A stretch of 64,000 nucleotides of DNA from Epilithonimonas hungarica (GTDB lineage: Bacteria > Bacteroidota > Bacteroidia > Flavobacteriales > Weeksellaceae). Below are positions 8,396 through 15,927 of this stretch, piece by piece. The stretch lies in NCBI RefSeq assembly GCF_900102265.1, contig NZ_FNBH01000002.1, positions 372,001-436,000 on the forward strand, in the 5' to 3' direction. Position 1 is the stretch's first letter. Every line of letters begins with the position of its first letter. The translations under genes were made by a program, and so were the position numbers. Under the pieces are notes generated by a model. The model did not search any database, was not told the origin of the DNA, and saw only the letters and a list, made by a program, of their open reading frames with translations.

Positions 8396-8827
8396 TTATT
8401 TAATTTTATTTTGAATTGGGACAACGACAAATTGGTAGATGTAACAGCCAACACAGATTTTGAATAAGCTTTCCAGACTTGCGAGGATAATTAATAAAAA
8501 CCCTGTGATGAAAGCCTCATCATAGAATCCATTTATCATTAATAGAAAAACCAGCACGGTGAAAACCGCTCCCAATGCTGCAGCAAATCTTTTAGGTGCT
8601 GCAAAAATGGATCTCTTTTTCAGTTTTAATATGTTCGCGATTGATTTTGAAAAAAGAGCTAAAGGAGAAAATGATTGTCCTAAAGCTCTAATAATAAAAT
8701 CAAAAACTAAGAGCAAAAGTAGAAACGGCCATTTAAAAAATAGAGATACGACGGCAACGACAATCACTGAAAATGCTGTCAACCTTACGGTATTTTCGTC
8801 TGTATAGTATTTTTTAGTTTGATCCAT
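8396..8827 (-). CDS. DUF4395 membrane protein
   Basis: 143 residues starting at the ATG at 8827 (MDQTKKYYTDENTVRLTAF). An upstream in-frame ATG at 8857 falls inside the attenuator terminator and is rejected. There are about four hydrophobic helices and a conserved-looking CVGCYIY segment in the last one. DUF4395 proteins are small integral membrane proteins of unknown function; I recall them near rhodanese/sulfurtransferase genes in other bacteria. First gene of the unit controlled by the leader-peptide attenuator, followed by the NIL-domain gene, which supports a role in sulfur or methionine metabolism or transport. Confidence 0.75.
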   Translation of the reverse strand: MDQTKKYYTDENTVRLTAFSVIVVAVVSLFFKWPFLLLLLVFDFIIRALGQSFSPLALFSKSIANILKLKKRSIFAAPKRFAAALGAVFTVLVFLLMINGFYDEAFITGFLLIILASLESLFKICVGCYIYQFVVVPIQNKIK

Positions 8828-8840
8828 AGTTGAAATTTTA

Positions 8841-8874
8841 AAATAAAAAAGCTTCACCGGTAAGATGAAGCTTT
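8841..8874 (-). terminator. Attenuator terminator hairpin
   Basis: A 9-bp perfect stem, AAAGCTTCA with TGAAGCTTT (plus 8848-8856 with 8866-8874), has a 9-base loop and a T-rich tail on the minus strand (8850-8841). It sits 14 bases before the DUF4395 start codon, so it can only act on read-through into that gene. Confidence 0.8.
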
Positions 8875-8937
8875 ATGTCATAGCTTTCTCACCGCACCCT
8901 TCAGTTCGTATTACACATCATCGCCATCTGTGAGAAA
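8841..8937 (-). promoter_or_regulatory. Transcription attenuator (three mutually exclusive hairpins) upstream of DUF4395/NIL genes
   Basis: Read on the minus strand. Structure 1:2 pairs TTTCTCAC (8937-8930) with GTGAGAAA (8892-8885), 8 perfect base pairs. Structure 2:3 (antiterminator) pairs GGTGAGA+AAGCT (8893-8882) with AGCTT+TCTTACC (8872-8868 and 8865-8859), 12 pairs with one G-U and a 2-base bulge. Structure 3:4 (terminator) pairs 8874-8866 with 8856-8848 and is followed by a T-rich tail (8850-8841). Segment 1 lies in leader-peptide codons 4-7, just before the Met codons. A ribosome stalled at those codons would cover segment 1, allow 2:3, and so permit read-through: the classic amino-acid attenuation arrangement. 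Confidence 0.75.
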
Positions 8938-8948
8938 ATCTGTTTCAT
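8901..8948 (-). CDS. Methionine-rich leader peptide (15 residues)
   Basis: From the ATG at 8948 the minus strand encodes MKQIFSQMAMMCNTN and a TGA at 8903-8901. Met occurs at positions 1, 8, 10 and 11, followed by Cys 12; three Met in four codons is far from random. The ORF begins about 20 bases after a consensus promoter and lies within the attenuator, with segment 1 of the pairing immediately 5' of Met8. I see no other role for so short a peptide than sensing charged tRNA-Met (and perhaps tRNA-Cys) by ribosome stalling. Confidence 0.7.
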   Translation of the reverse strand: MKQIFSQMAMMCNTN

Positions 8949-8966
8949 TATTTCTTAATTACATTG

Positions 8967-8996
8967 CAAATATAGAAATTATTTAATTCCCACCAA
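8967..8996 (-). promoter_or_regulatory. Consensus Bacteroidetes promoter for the attenuated operon
   Basis: On the minus strand a TTG (-33 element, 8996-8994) is followed after exactly 19 bases by TATATTTG (-7 element, 8974-8967). This matches the TTG-N19-TAnnTTTG consensus of Bacteroidetes housekeeping promoters and is the best promoter match in the window. Predicted transcription start is near 8960, 10-15 bases before the leader peptide. Confidence 0.75.
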
Positions 8997-9084
8997 ATAA
9001 GTATGAATTAAATTTACACAAATTCATTATTTGTTAACATTGGGATGGTTCCGTTTTTTTATTGCATGAGAATTAGAAGAAAAC

Positions 9085-9729
9085 TCACTCTATTTGTCCT
9101 ACTTTAAATAATTTTTCCGAAGCTGCGAGTCCATTAGGATTACAACCAGGTTCACCTTCCGGCACTTTGATGTTTTTCTCTTGATAGAATTTTTCCCAGA
9201 ACGTATTGGTTTTTCCAGTTTTAGGGTCGATGAAAGTCATCGGCTCTAATTTGAAAATCTGATTTTCACGAAAAGCACGCTCTACAAAATCGGAGCAATA
9301 ATACGATTGCTCATCCAGAATATAGTTGAAGTTATAAGGTTTTCCAACCAAAGTTTCAGCCTTGGAAACAGAATTCGGAATTGATGATCTGAACTCAGAT
9401 CTCAAACGATAAACATCGATCTTTTGCCCAGATCTTGTTTGTTCTTTTAAAAAATGATTGAGTTTTTGTTTCTGCGAACCACCTTTTGGTGCAGCGTGAA
9501 GAACATAAAGATGATGGTCTTCTTTTTTCACAATTCCGATATGGTCGTAAGATGTTTTTTTCTCTGTCTGTGTCACATTATTAATAGCTCCGGACAATCC
9601 GGACTCTACAGCAGGTACGAAAAGCAAATCGCCGTTTTCCAAAATCGAAGTATTATGAGTTTTGCAGCTTGTTAAAAAAAACAGCGCAAAAATAAGGTAA
9701 ACTAAATTACTTTTTATAATTCTTCTCAT
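9085..9729 (-). CDS. YiiX-like permuted papain (NlpC/P60 superfamily) lipoprotein
   Basis: 214 residues from the ATG at 9729 (MRRIIKSN...); an alternative ATG at 9747 adds six residues. The signal sequence ends in LTSC, a lipobox, so it is a lipoprotein. The catalytic pattern is that of circularly permuted papain-like enzymes: DHIGIV with the His early, and YYCSDFVERAF with the Cys late. The N-terminal ENGDLLFVP matches the family start. Related proteins are presumed amidases or thioesterases acting on cell-wall or lipid substrates. It overlaps the end of the DUF1801 gene upstream by 23 bases, so the two are co-translated. Confidence 0.8.
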   Translation of the reverse strand: MRRIIKSNLVYLIFALFFLTSCKTHNTSILENGDLLFVPAVESGLSGAINNVTQTEKKTSYDHIGIVKKEDHHLYVLHAAPKGGSQKQKLNHFLKEQTRSGQKIDVYRLRSEFRSSIPNSVSKAETLVGKPYNFNYILDEQSYYCSDFVERAFRENQIFKLEPMTFIDPKTGKTNTFWEKFYQEKNIKVPEGEPGCNPNGLAASEKLFKVGQIE

Positions 9730-10162
9730 AAATTGTAATCCATTCATCTACAGATATTTTTGTACAAAGTTCGCCCATCAATTCATAAGGAATATCGTCC
9801 ATTTTTTTGAACCGGATACAGGATTTTCCCATATCCAGTTTCTTTTTGGAATGATTGGGAAATTCTGATACAAACCAATCTAAAATCTTTTGGTCTGCAT
9901 AGATTCCCGTATTATAAAAAGCAATAAAATTCTTCTGCGAAGCTACACTTATGAAAGGTAAAGGTGTATTTTTCGCACAATGGTAACCCGCAGGATAAGT
10001 TTCCAAGGGCACGCACCAAGTGACCATTCCGTATTGCATATTCTGTTGAAAGCCTTTGGGAAGATTGCGATCAACAGTTTCTAATAACTTCCTGAAAGCA
10101 TCTCTTCTTTCCTCAGGAATCTGGGAAATATATTCTTCTATGGTATCAACAAAAATCTGCAT
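9707..10162 (-). CDS. DUF1801 domain-containing protein
   Basis: 151 residues, soluble, with no signal peptide. The sequence EEYISQIPEERRDAFRKLLE, then QYGMVTWCVPLETYP, FIAFYNTGIYAD and a C-terminal KSCIRFKKMDDIP...L is the DUF1801 (YdhG-like) fold. These are small cytoplasmic proteins of unknown biochemical role, some described as iron-related chaperone-like proteins. It is translated just ahead of, and overlapping, the YiiX-like lipoprotein gene. Confidence 0.8.
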   Translation of the reverse strand: MQIFVDTIEEYISQIPEERRDAFRKLLETVDRNLPKGFQQNMQYGMVTWCVPLETYPAGYHCAKNTPLPFISVASQKNFIAFYNTGIYADQKILDWFVSEFPNHSKKKLDMGKSCIRFKKMDDIPYELMGELCTKISVDEWITIYEKNYKK

Positions 10163-10221
10163 TTGATCATTTATTAAAGTTTATCGCAAAGTCGCAAAAA
10201 CAAATTAAAATTGAATTACTA

Positions 10222-10264
10222 TTAAGTCGCAAGATTTTCATTATTGAAAAAATTGGCGACTTAA
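10222..10264. repeat. Intergenic palindrome (AAGTCGC...GCGACTT)
   Basis: TTAAGTCGC (10222-10230) is repeated inverted as GCGACTTAA (10256-10264) around a 25-base AT-rich loop. It lies in the divergent gap between the DUF1801 and aminotransferase genes. A TATTTTTG box at 10363-10370 is a likely -7 element for the aminotransferase. No gene is seen in 10163-10390. Confidence 0.45.
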
Positions 10265-10390
10265 AAACACAATACTTTATAAAATTTAGCCCCTTTACGA
10301 TTAAATAAAATTCAATTATTCTGAATCAAAAATACTAATTTTTTTATTGAAAATTTAAACCTTATTTTTGTATCCCAAAGTCAAATAATA

Positions 10391-11599
10391 ATGCCGAAAA
10401 TATCGCAAAGAGCGCAGCATATGCCTGCATCTCCAGTTAGAAAATTAGTTCCTTATGCAACAATAGCAAAACAAAAGGGAATCAAAGTTTATCATCTCAA
10501 CATTGGTCAGCCGGACATCGAAACACCTGAAACTGCTTTGAATGCTGTGAAAAACATCGACCTCAAAGTTTTGGAATACGCTTTATCAGAAGGCAATATC
10601 GAGTACAGAAAAGCTTTGACAGAATATTATCATTCTCTTGGATTTACGGATCTTACTCCTGATAATTTCATCGTAACAAACGGAGGTTCAGAAGCTTTGA
10701 ATTTCGCCATTTCTACGCTTTGTGATGACGGAGATGAAATCATTATTCCGGAACCTTATTATGCTAATTATAACGGATTCGCAGGAACGTTCAACATCAA
10801 TGTAGTTGCGGTTCCTTCAACGATTGATACAGGATTTGCTCTACCTTCAATTGAAGAATTTGAGAAAAAAATCACAGGTAAAACAAGAGCAATAATTGTT
10901 TGTAATCCTGGAAATCCAACAGGTTATCTGTATTCCAGAGAAGAACTTCAGAAGTTGGCAGAGATTGCAAAAAAACACGATATCGTGATTATTTCTGACG
11001 AAGTTTACAGAGAATATGTTTATGACGGTGAACAACAGATCTCAATGTTTGAATTTCCTGAAGTAGCAGACAACGTTATCGTCATCGATTCGGAATCTAA
11101 AAGATATTCAATGTGTGGTGCAAGAATTGGATGTTTGATCACACGTTCTAAGAAGATTCACGATGCAGCAATTCTTTTTGCACAGGCGAGATTGAGTCCG
11201 GTTCTTTTAGGCCAGATCGCAGCAACCGCAGCTCATAAAAACGATGCAGAATATATCGCCAAAGTAAGAGAAGAATATACCAACCGAAGAAATCTTCTGG
11301 TAGAATTATTGAATGAAATTCCAGGCGTGATATGCCCAAAACCAAAAGGCGCTTTCTATTGCGGTGTAGAACTGCCCGTAGATGACTCTGATAAATTTGC
11401 GCAATGGCTTTTGGAAAGTTATTCCAATAACAATGAAACTGTTATGGTTGCGCCAATGGGAGGCTTTTACAGCAATCCGGAGTTAGGAAAAAAACAAGTA
11501 AGGATCGCATATGTTTTGAAGCAGGAAGACCTTAGAAGAAGTGTTGAGCTCTTAAAAGATGCGATAGAAAAATACAGAACCGAATTTGGTTTGAATTAA
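10391..11599 (+). CDS. Pyridoxal phosphate-dependent aminotransferase, class I/II
   Basis: 402 residues. Fold-type I aminotransferase with NGGSEAL (residues 97-103, PLP phosphate contact), CNPGNPTG (171-178), SDEVYREY (202-209) and SESKRYSMCGARIG, in which Lys237 should be the Schiff-base lysine. Closest in style to aspartate/aromatic aminotransferases annotated simply as PLP-dependent aminotransferase in Flavobacteriia. The amino donor cannot be fixed from sequence. Monocistronic: promoter box at 10363-10370 and terminator at 11621-11670. Confidence 0.9.
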   Translation: MPKISQRAQHMPASPVRKLVPYATIAKQKGIKVYHLNIGQPDIETPETALNAVKNIDLKVLEYALSEGNIEYRKALTEYYHSLGFTDLTPDNFIVTNGGSEALNFAISTLCDDGDEIIIPEPYYANYNGFAGTFNINVVAVPSTIDTGFALPSIEEFEKKITGKTRAIIVCNPGNPTGYLYSREELQKLAEIAKKHDIVIISDEVYREYVYDGEQQISMFEFPEVADNVIVIDSESKRYSMCGARIGCLITRSKKIHDAAILFAQARLSPVLLGQIAATAAHKNDAEYIAKVREEYTNRRNLLVELLNEIPGVICPKPKGAFYCGVELPVDDSDKFAQWLLESYSNNNETVMVAPMGGFYSNPELGKKQVRIAYVLKQEDLRRSVELLKDAIEKYRTEFGLN

Positions 11600-11620
11600 A
11601 TCAATTTCAGATTATTTCTA

Positions 11621-11670
11621 AAAAGCCACATAGAAAATTCTATTAAAAATTAAAATTTCTATGTGGTTTT
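11621..11670 (+). terminator. Terminator after the aminotransferase
   Basis: CCACATAGAAA (11626-11636) pairs perfectly with TTTCTATGTGG (11656-11666), flanked by A and T runs. The loop is long and AT-rich. Confidence 0.65.
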
Positions 11671-11706
11671 ATCATTAAATTTACACCAATCATAAAATCA
11701 AAAACG

Positions 11707-12150
11707 ATGAAAATATTAAAAATAGGACTAATTGCATCGGCTTTTGCAATGCTTTTGATCAGCTGTAAAACTGTCGCTCAGAGTTCACAGATCGAATCTA
11801 TAACGTTCAGAAATACTTATGGACGAGGCGGCTTCACATCTATAACCGCAACAAAAGATTCGTTAATAGCTACTTCAGCAGGCGGAAGAATGACGGATTA
11901 CCCTAATTTCAATAAAAAGATCAATTCCAAAGATTGGGAAAAATTGGTTTCGGTTTTAGATATTTCTGTTTTAGACAAAACTCAAAATGGAGCCAGAAGA
12001 GGGGTTTACGATGGACATGATGAGATTTTCAGTATTGTTACAAAAGATAAGGAATATGAGATTTTCAATGCATCTGAGGATGCACAGAACTACAAACAAT
12101 TAGAAAAATTAAAAACCAATCTTAATAATCTGCTCTCACAATATAAATAG
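11707..12150 (+). CDS. Hypothetical lipoprotein
   Basis: 147 residues. The N-terminal signal ends in LLISC (lipobox), so it is a lipoprotein, presumably envelope-attached. The mature part has SITFRNTYGRGGFTSITATKDS and a repeated pattern of short beta-strands, then a charged C-terminal helix. I do not recognise a named family with confidence. It lies 2 bases before murB and is probably co-transcribed with it, but nothing in its sequence links it to peptidoglycan synthesis. Confidence 0.75.
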   Translation: MKILKIGLIASAFAMLLISCKTVAQSSQIESITFRNTYGRGGFTSITATKDSLIATSAGGRMTDYPNFNKKINSKDWEKLVSVLDISVLDKTQNGARRGVYDGHDEIFSIVTKDKEYEIFNASEDAQNYKQLEKLKTNLNNLLSQYK

Positions 12151-12152
12151 TA

Positions 12153-13166
12153 ATGCAGGAAAATTTTTCTTTAAAACCTTTCAATACATTCGGAGTAGAA
12201 GCCTCAGCCCGGTATTTTTCAGAAGTCAATTCTGTTGAAGAATTAACTGAAGCACTCAAATTCTCAAACGCTCAAACTCTCCCTCTTCTATTTATTGGCG
12301 GGGGAAGTAACATTCTGTTGACAAAAGATTTTGATGGATTAGCCATTCACTTGAATTTGAGAGGAATTTCAGAAGAGATCATTGATGAGAATCAGGTTCT
12401 GGTTACAGCAAAAGCTGGTGAAAACTGGCATCAATTTGTGATGTATTGTCTGGAGAAAAATTATGGCGGATTAGAGAACCTGTCGTTGATCCCGGGAAAT
12501 GTCGGCACTTCTCCAATGCAGAATATCGGTGCTTACGGAACAGAAATAAAAGACGTTTTCGAAAGTTGTAAAGTACTGAATTTGCAAAACTTTGAAATTG
12601 AAATCTTAAACTCAGAACAGTGTCGATTTGGCTACAGAGATTCGATTTTCAAGCAAGAAGGGAAAGGCAAATATGTGATTCTGGAAGTCACTTTCCGATT
12701 GACCAGAAAAGAGCACAAAATTGATGTGGAATATGGCGCAATCAAATCTGAATTGGAAAATCTTGGAATCAATAACCCTACTATCCAAGATGTTTCAAAA
12801 GCGGTCATCCGCATCAGACAAAGCAAATTGCCAGACCCAAAAGTTATTGGAAATGCAGGAAGTTTCTTTAAAAACCCTACAATTGCACTTTCACAATTTG
12901 AAGTTTTAAAACAAACTTTCGAAAATATCCCCGGTTATCCGAATGGCGATCTTGTAAAAGTTCCTGCCGGTTGGTTGATAGAACAAGATGGCTGGAAAGG
13001 CAAGCAAATTGGAAGTGTGGCTTCCCACAAACTTCAGGCTTTAGTCATCATCAATGCAACGGGAAACGCAACCGGAAAAGAAATCTTTGATTTTTCTTCG
13101 GAGATCATCAATTCGGTAAAAGGAAAATTCGGGATCGAATTGGAACGGGAAGTGAATATCATTTAG
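12153..13166 (+). CDS. murB: UDP-N-acetylenolpyruvoylglucosamine reductase MurB
   Basis: 337 residues. This FAD-dependent enzyme reduces the MurA product to UDP-MurNAc. Visible are the N-terminal LKPFNTFGVEA, the FAD-binding GGGSNILL, the ENLSLIPGNVGTSPMQNIGAYG segment with active-site features, GYRDSIFK and a C-terminal type I MurB domain ending GIELEREVNII with GSFFKNP and GWLIEQDGWKG. Full length for the E. coli-like type I enzyme. The start is two bases after the preceding lipoprotein gene. Confidence 0.95.
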   Translation: MQENFSLKPFNTFGVEASARYFSEVNSVEELTEALKFSNAQTLPLLFIGGGSNILLTKDFDGLAIHLNLRGISEEIIDENQVLVTAKAGENWHQFVMYCLEKNYGGLENLSLIPGNVGTSPMQNIGAYGTEIKDVFESCKVLNLQNFEIEILNSEQCRFGYRDSIFKQEGKGKYVILEVTFRLTRKEHKIDVEYGAIKSELENLGINNPTIQDVSKAVIRIRQSKLPDPKVIGNAGSFFKNPTIALSQFEVLKQTFENIPGYPNGDLVKVPAGWLIEQDGWKGKQIGSVASHKLQALVIINATGNATGKEIFDFSSEIINSVKGKFGIELEREVNII

Positions 13167-13212
13167 AAAAAAATTGTCGGATGACTTTTAATAACTAAAA
13201 ATCAAAACAGAT

Positions 13213-13764
13213 ATGGCGGATCGATCAGAAAAAGAATTCAGGCAACTCATCAGGAAACATATTGACAAGGTCAATTTTGTAAAAGTAATCCTCAAAGACG
13301 ATTCTTCTATATTTGGGTTCATTGTCAAGTCATCCAACGAGTTTTTGATGATCGAGGAAACGTACGATTTCTCATTAGCAGGAACTAAAATCGTTCCTTA
13401 CAAAAACATAAAAAGTATTCGTCATAACAAATTTGACAAGGTTTCTAAAATGATCTTTTCAGAAGAAGGACTTATTAAATTCAACCAAAAAGTTATTGAT
13501 AAAACTTCTTTAAAAGATTTTGAATCACTTTTCAGATCGATCAAAAAACAAAATTTCCATTGCATCATAGAAAGTAGAGAAAAGAAAATCGGCTATTTTT
13601 CGATTGGGGAAATCTTAGATATCAATGAAAAATCTGTCATTATTCAGAATTATGACACGACAGGAAAGATCTTAAAAAAGCCGGATAAAATTTCTTTTAA
13701 GAACATAGAGTTGATTAACTTTAATGATAATTATTCTAAGACATTTAGAAAATATTTAAAATAA
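13213..13764 (+). CDS. Hypothetical protein with N-terminal SH3/Sm-like strand pattern
   Basis: 183 residues, soluble, no signal peptide, Lys-rich. The first ~75 residues (VKVILKDDSSIFGFIVKSSNEFLMIEE...IVPYKNIKSIRHNKF) and a second segment (HCIIESREKKIGYFSIGEILDINEKSVIIQNYD) each look like short beta-barrels of the Sm/SH3 kind, suggesting a duplicated fold, but I do not recognise a family. Ends 3 bases before the DsbA-like gene, so probably co-transcribed with it. Confidence 0.7.
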   Translation: MADRSEKEFRQLIRKHIDKVNFVKVILKDDSSIFGFIVKSSNEFLMIEETYDFSLAGTKIVPYKNIKSIRHNKFDKVSKMIFSEEGLIKFNQKVIDKTSLKDFESLFRSIKKQNFHCIIESREKKIGYFSIGEILDINEKSVIIQNYDTTGKILKKPDKISFKNIELINFNDNYSKTFRKYLK

Positions 13765-13767
13765 AAA

Positions 13768-14472
13768 ATGAAAGTAGATATCTGGAGCGACACACGTTGT
13801 CCGTTTTGTTTTATTGGAAAGAAAAATTTTGAAAAAGCACTTCAGAATTTTGCTCAAAATGATAAGGTTGAAGTCAATTGGCATTCTTTCCAACTTGATC
13901 CGAAAATGAAGACCGACCTTAGCAGAAATCATTACGAATATCTTTCCGACATCAAAGGTCACTCGTTGCAGCAGACGATCCAGATGCACGAAAATCTTAT
14001 TCAAATAGGAAAAAATGCAGGAATCGATTTCAATTTTGATGAAGTGAAAGTTTCTAATTCTTTCAAAAGTCAAATATTGGTTCAACTCGCAAAGGAAAAA
14101 GGCAAGGCCAACGAGATGGAAGAGCTCCTGTTTGAAGCATATTTCATCCTTGGAAAAAACATTGATGATATCGGAATTCTTTCTGAAATTGGAGAAAAAT
14201 TGGGTTTCACAAAAGAAGAGATCCAAAATGCAGTTCAATCTTCTGAATTAACAGAATTGGTAAACAATGATATTTCTGAAGCAGCCTCTTTTGGGATCAA
14301 CAGCGTTCCGTTTTTTGTTTTCGATAGAAAATATGCGATCTCAGGAGCACAACCTACACATCTATTTTCTGAGGTTTTGGAAAAAAGCTGGACAGAATTT
14401 TCTGAAAACAATTCAAAGATCAATATTGTAAGCGAAGGTGATTCTTGTGATGTTGATGGAAATAATTGCTAA
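13768..14472 (+). CDS. DsbA family oxidoreductase (FrnE-like)
   Basis: 234 residues. No signal peptide, so cytoplasmic. The thioredoxin-fold active site is WSDTRCPFCFIGKKNFE with CPFC at residues 11-14, and the cis-Pro region is GINSVPFFVFD. This is the FrnE/2-hydroxychromene isomerase-like branch of DsbA proteins. The C-terminus carries two more cysteines (DSCDVDGNNC), as in FrnE proteins that add a second redox pair. It may act in cytoplasmic disulfide exchange or oxidative stress; the substrate is unknown. Confidence 0.88.
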   Translation: MKVDIWSDTRCPFCFIGKKNFEKALQNFAQNDKVEVNWHSFQLDPKMKTDLSRNHYEYLSDIKGHSLQQTIQMHENLIQIGKNAGIDFNFDEVKVSNSFKSQILVQLAKEKGKANEMEELLFEAYFILGKNIDDIGILSEIGEKLGFTKEEIQNAVQSSELTELVNNDISEAASFGINSVPFFVFDRKYAISGAQPTHLFSEVLEKSWTEFSENNSKINIVSEGDSCDVDGNNC

Positions 14473-14511
14473 AAAATTAAAGATATATTCTCACTTTTAT
14501 AAAATAATCTC

Positions 14512-14560
14512 CTCGCAGATTTAGCGGATTAAGAATCTGCAAAATCAAAAAATCTGCGAG
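14512..14560. repeat. Palindromic intergenic repeat (AATCTGC family), copy A
   Basis: CTCGCAGATTT (14512-14522) is inverted as AAATCTGCGAG (14550-14560), with a further AATCTGCAAAAT in the middle. A second copy with the same internal order is at 15851-15896, so the two flank proC and the GNAT gene. It could act as a transcript hairpin; it has no T run typical of a terminator. Confidence 0.6.
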
Positions 14561-14591
14561 AATTAAAAATAAATAAAATATAAAAACACGA

Positions 14592-15395
14592 ATGAAAATT
14601 GCAGTTTTAGGAGCAGGAAATATGGGTTTGTCATTTTCAAAGTCTTTTTTGAAATATGAATTGATAAAACCGCAAAATCTACACCTCATTACAAGAAACG
14701 AGAACAAAAAAGATAAAATAAGAACACTGTTTCCGGAATCAGAAATCTCGTCTTTTGACGAAATTAAAACGTTGGAAGCGGACCTTATTATCATTGCTGT
14801 GAAGCCTCAGGATTTTGGTTTTGTGGCAGAAAAATTGCCTTTCAAAATTTCGGAAAAATCAATGATTTTATCGATAATGGCCGGCATCTCTATTGATAAA
14901 ATCCAAAAACTTCTAAATCACAGATCCGTCGTAAGAGCAATGCCCAACTCTCCTACTCTCCTCGGGATGGGAATCACAGGCTATACGGCAGCGGAAGGAA
15001 TTTCTTTCTCAGAATTGATGAACGTTGAACGTTTACTGAATTCTACAGGACGTTCTGTTTACCTGGAAGATGAAAATCTTTTGAATGCCGTCACTGCACT
15101 TTCCGGGAGCGGACCAGCTTATTTCTATTACATCATAGACGCAATGATAAAAGCCGGGACCGAAATGGGAATTGATGAAAACTTATCTAAATTATTTGTA
15201 AAACAGACCATGTTAGGCGCCTATCATCTCATTAATAATTCTGATAAATCTTTGGAAGAATTGATAAAAGATGTGGCTTCAAAAGGCGGAACAACAGAAG
15301 CGGCGCTTAAAACATTTGAGGAAAACGAATTGAAATCAATCCTGAAAAAAGGAATCTTGGCCGCGGAAAACAGAGCAAAGGAATTAAATTCATAA
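14592..15395 (+). CDS. proC: Pyrroline-5-carboxylate reductase
   Basis: 267 residues, the usual length. Last step of proline synthesis, NAD(P)H-dependent, cytoplasmic. The Rossmann motif is AVLGAGNMGLSFSKS at the N-terminus. The signature VTALSGSGPAYFYYIIDAM, followed by KQTMLGAYHL and the C-terminal VASKGGTTEAALKTFEE, identifies ProC. Followed at 3 bases by a GNAT acetyltransferase. Confidence 0.95.
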   Translation: MKIAVLGAGNMGLSFSKSFLKYELIKPQNLHLITRNENKKDKIRTLFPESEISSFDEIKTLEADLIIIAVKPQDFGFVAEKLPFKISEKSMILSIMAGISIDKIQKLLNHRSVVRAMPNSPTLLGMGITGYTAAEGISFSELMNVERLLNSTGRSVYLEDENLLNAVTALSGSGPAYFYYIIDAMIKAGTEMGIDENLSKLFVKQTMLGAYHLINNSDKSLEELIKDVASKGGTTEAALKTFEENELKSILKKGILAAENRAKELNS

Positions 15396-15398
15396 ACA

Positions 15399-15830
15399 AT
15401 GCACGAGAAAAAAGACTTTTATATTTCTACCGATAAATCTAAAATGGACATAGAAACCATTCATCATTATTTATCGGAAGAATCTTATTGGGCGAAAGGC
15501 GTTTCAAGAGAAATTGTTGAAAAATCGATTGCTAATTCTTTTTGTTTCGGTGTATTTCATCAAGATTTGCAAGTCGGATTTGCAAAAGTGATCACAGATT
15601 TTACGACGATCGCTTATTTGGGAGATGTATTTATTTTGGATGAATTTCGTGGTCTTGGCCTGTCCAAATTATTAATGGAAAACATTATGAATCATCCGGA
15701 ATTACAAGGTTTGAGACGATGGATTCTTTTAACAGCAGATGCTCACGAGCTTTATAAAAAATTTGGATGGAACAACATCAAAGAACCGGCAAGATGGATG
15801 GAAGTTCACACTAAGAACCCTTATCAATAA
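15399..15830 (+). CDS. GNAT family N-acetyltransferase
   Basis: 143 residues. The GNAT core is visible: VGFAKVITDF, then YLGDVFILDEFRGLGLSKLLMENIM (acetyl-CoA binding, RGLGLS in place of RGxGxG/A), and LLTADAHELYKKFGW, typical of the branch acting on small amines or residues of unknown identity. It starts 3 bases after proC and is probably co-transcribed. The acceptor cannot be told from sequence. Confidence 0.88.
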   Translation: MHEKKDFYISTDKSKMDIETIHHYLSEESYWAKGVSREIVEKSIANSFCFGVFHQDLQVGFAKVITDFTTIAYLGDVFILDEFRGLGLSKLLMENIMNHPELQGLRRWILLTADAHELYKKFGWNNIKEPARWMEVHTKNPYQ

Positions 15831-15850
15831 GTGGTGAATTTATAGATTTG

Positions 15851-15896
15851 GCAGATTTTTAATCGTTTGAATCTGCAAAATTGGCTAAATCTGCAA
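15851..15896. repeat. Palindromic intergenic repeat (AATCTGC family), copy B
   Basis: GCAGATTT ... GAATCTGCAAAAT ... AAATCTGC, in the same order as copy A at 14512-14560. It lies between the convergent GNAT and VanZ-like genes. Confidence 0.6.
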
Positions 15897-15927
15897 GATA
15901 AATATTTTTCAATTTCTTAGTTTAATT

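Noticed and set aside
8881-8940. Fluoride or SAM riboswitch upstream of DUF4395
   Set aside because: GGCGATGATG and a later ATGACA recall the fluoride motif, but the required CGCC pseudoknot partner is missing. None of the conserved SAM-I, SAM-II or SAM-III cores are present. The Met-rich reading frame and attenuator pairing explain the same bases better.
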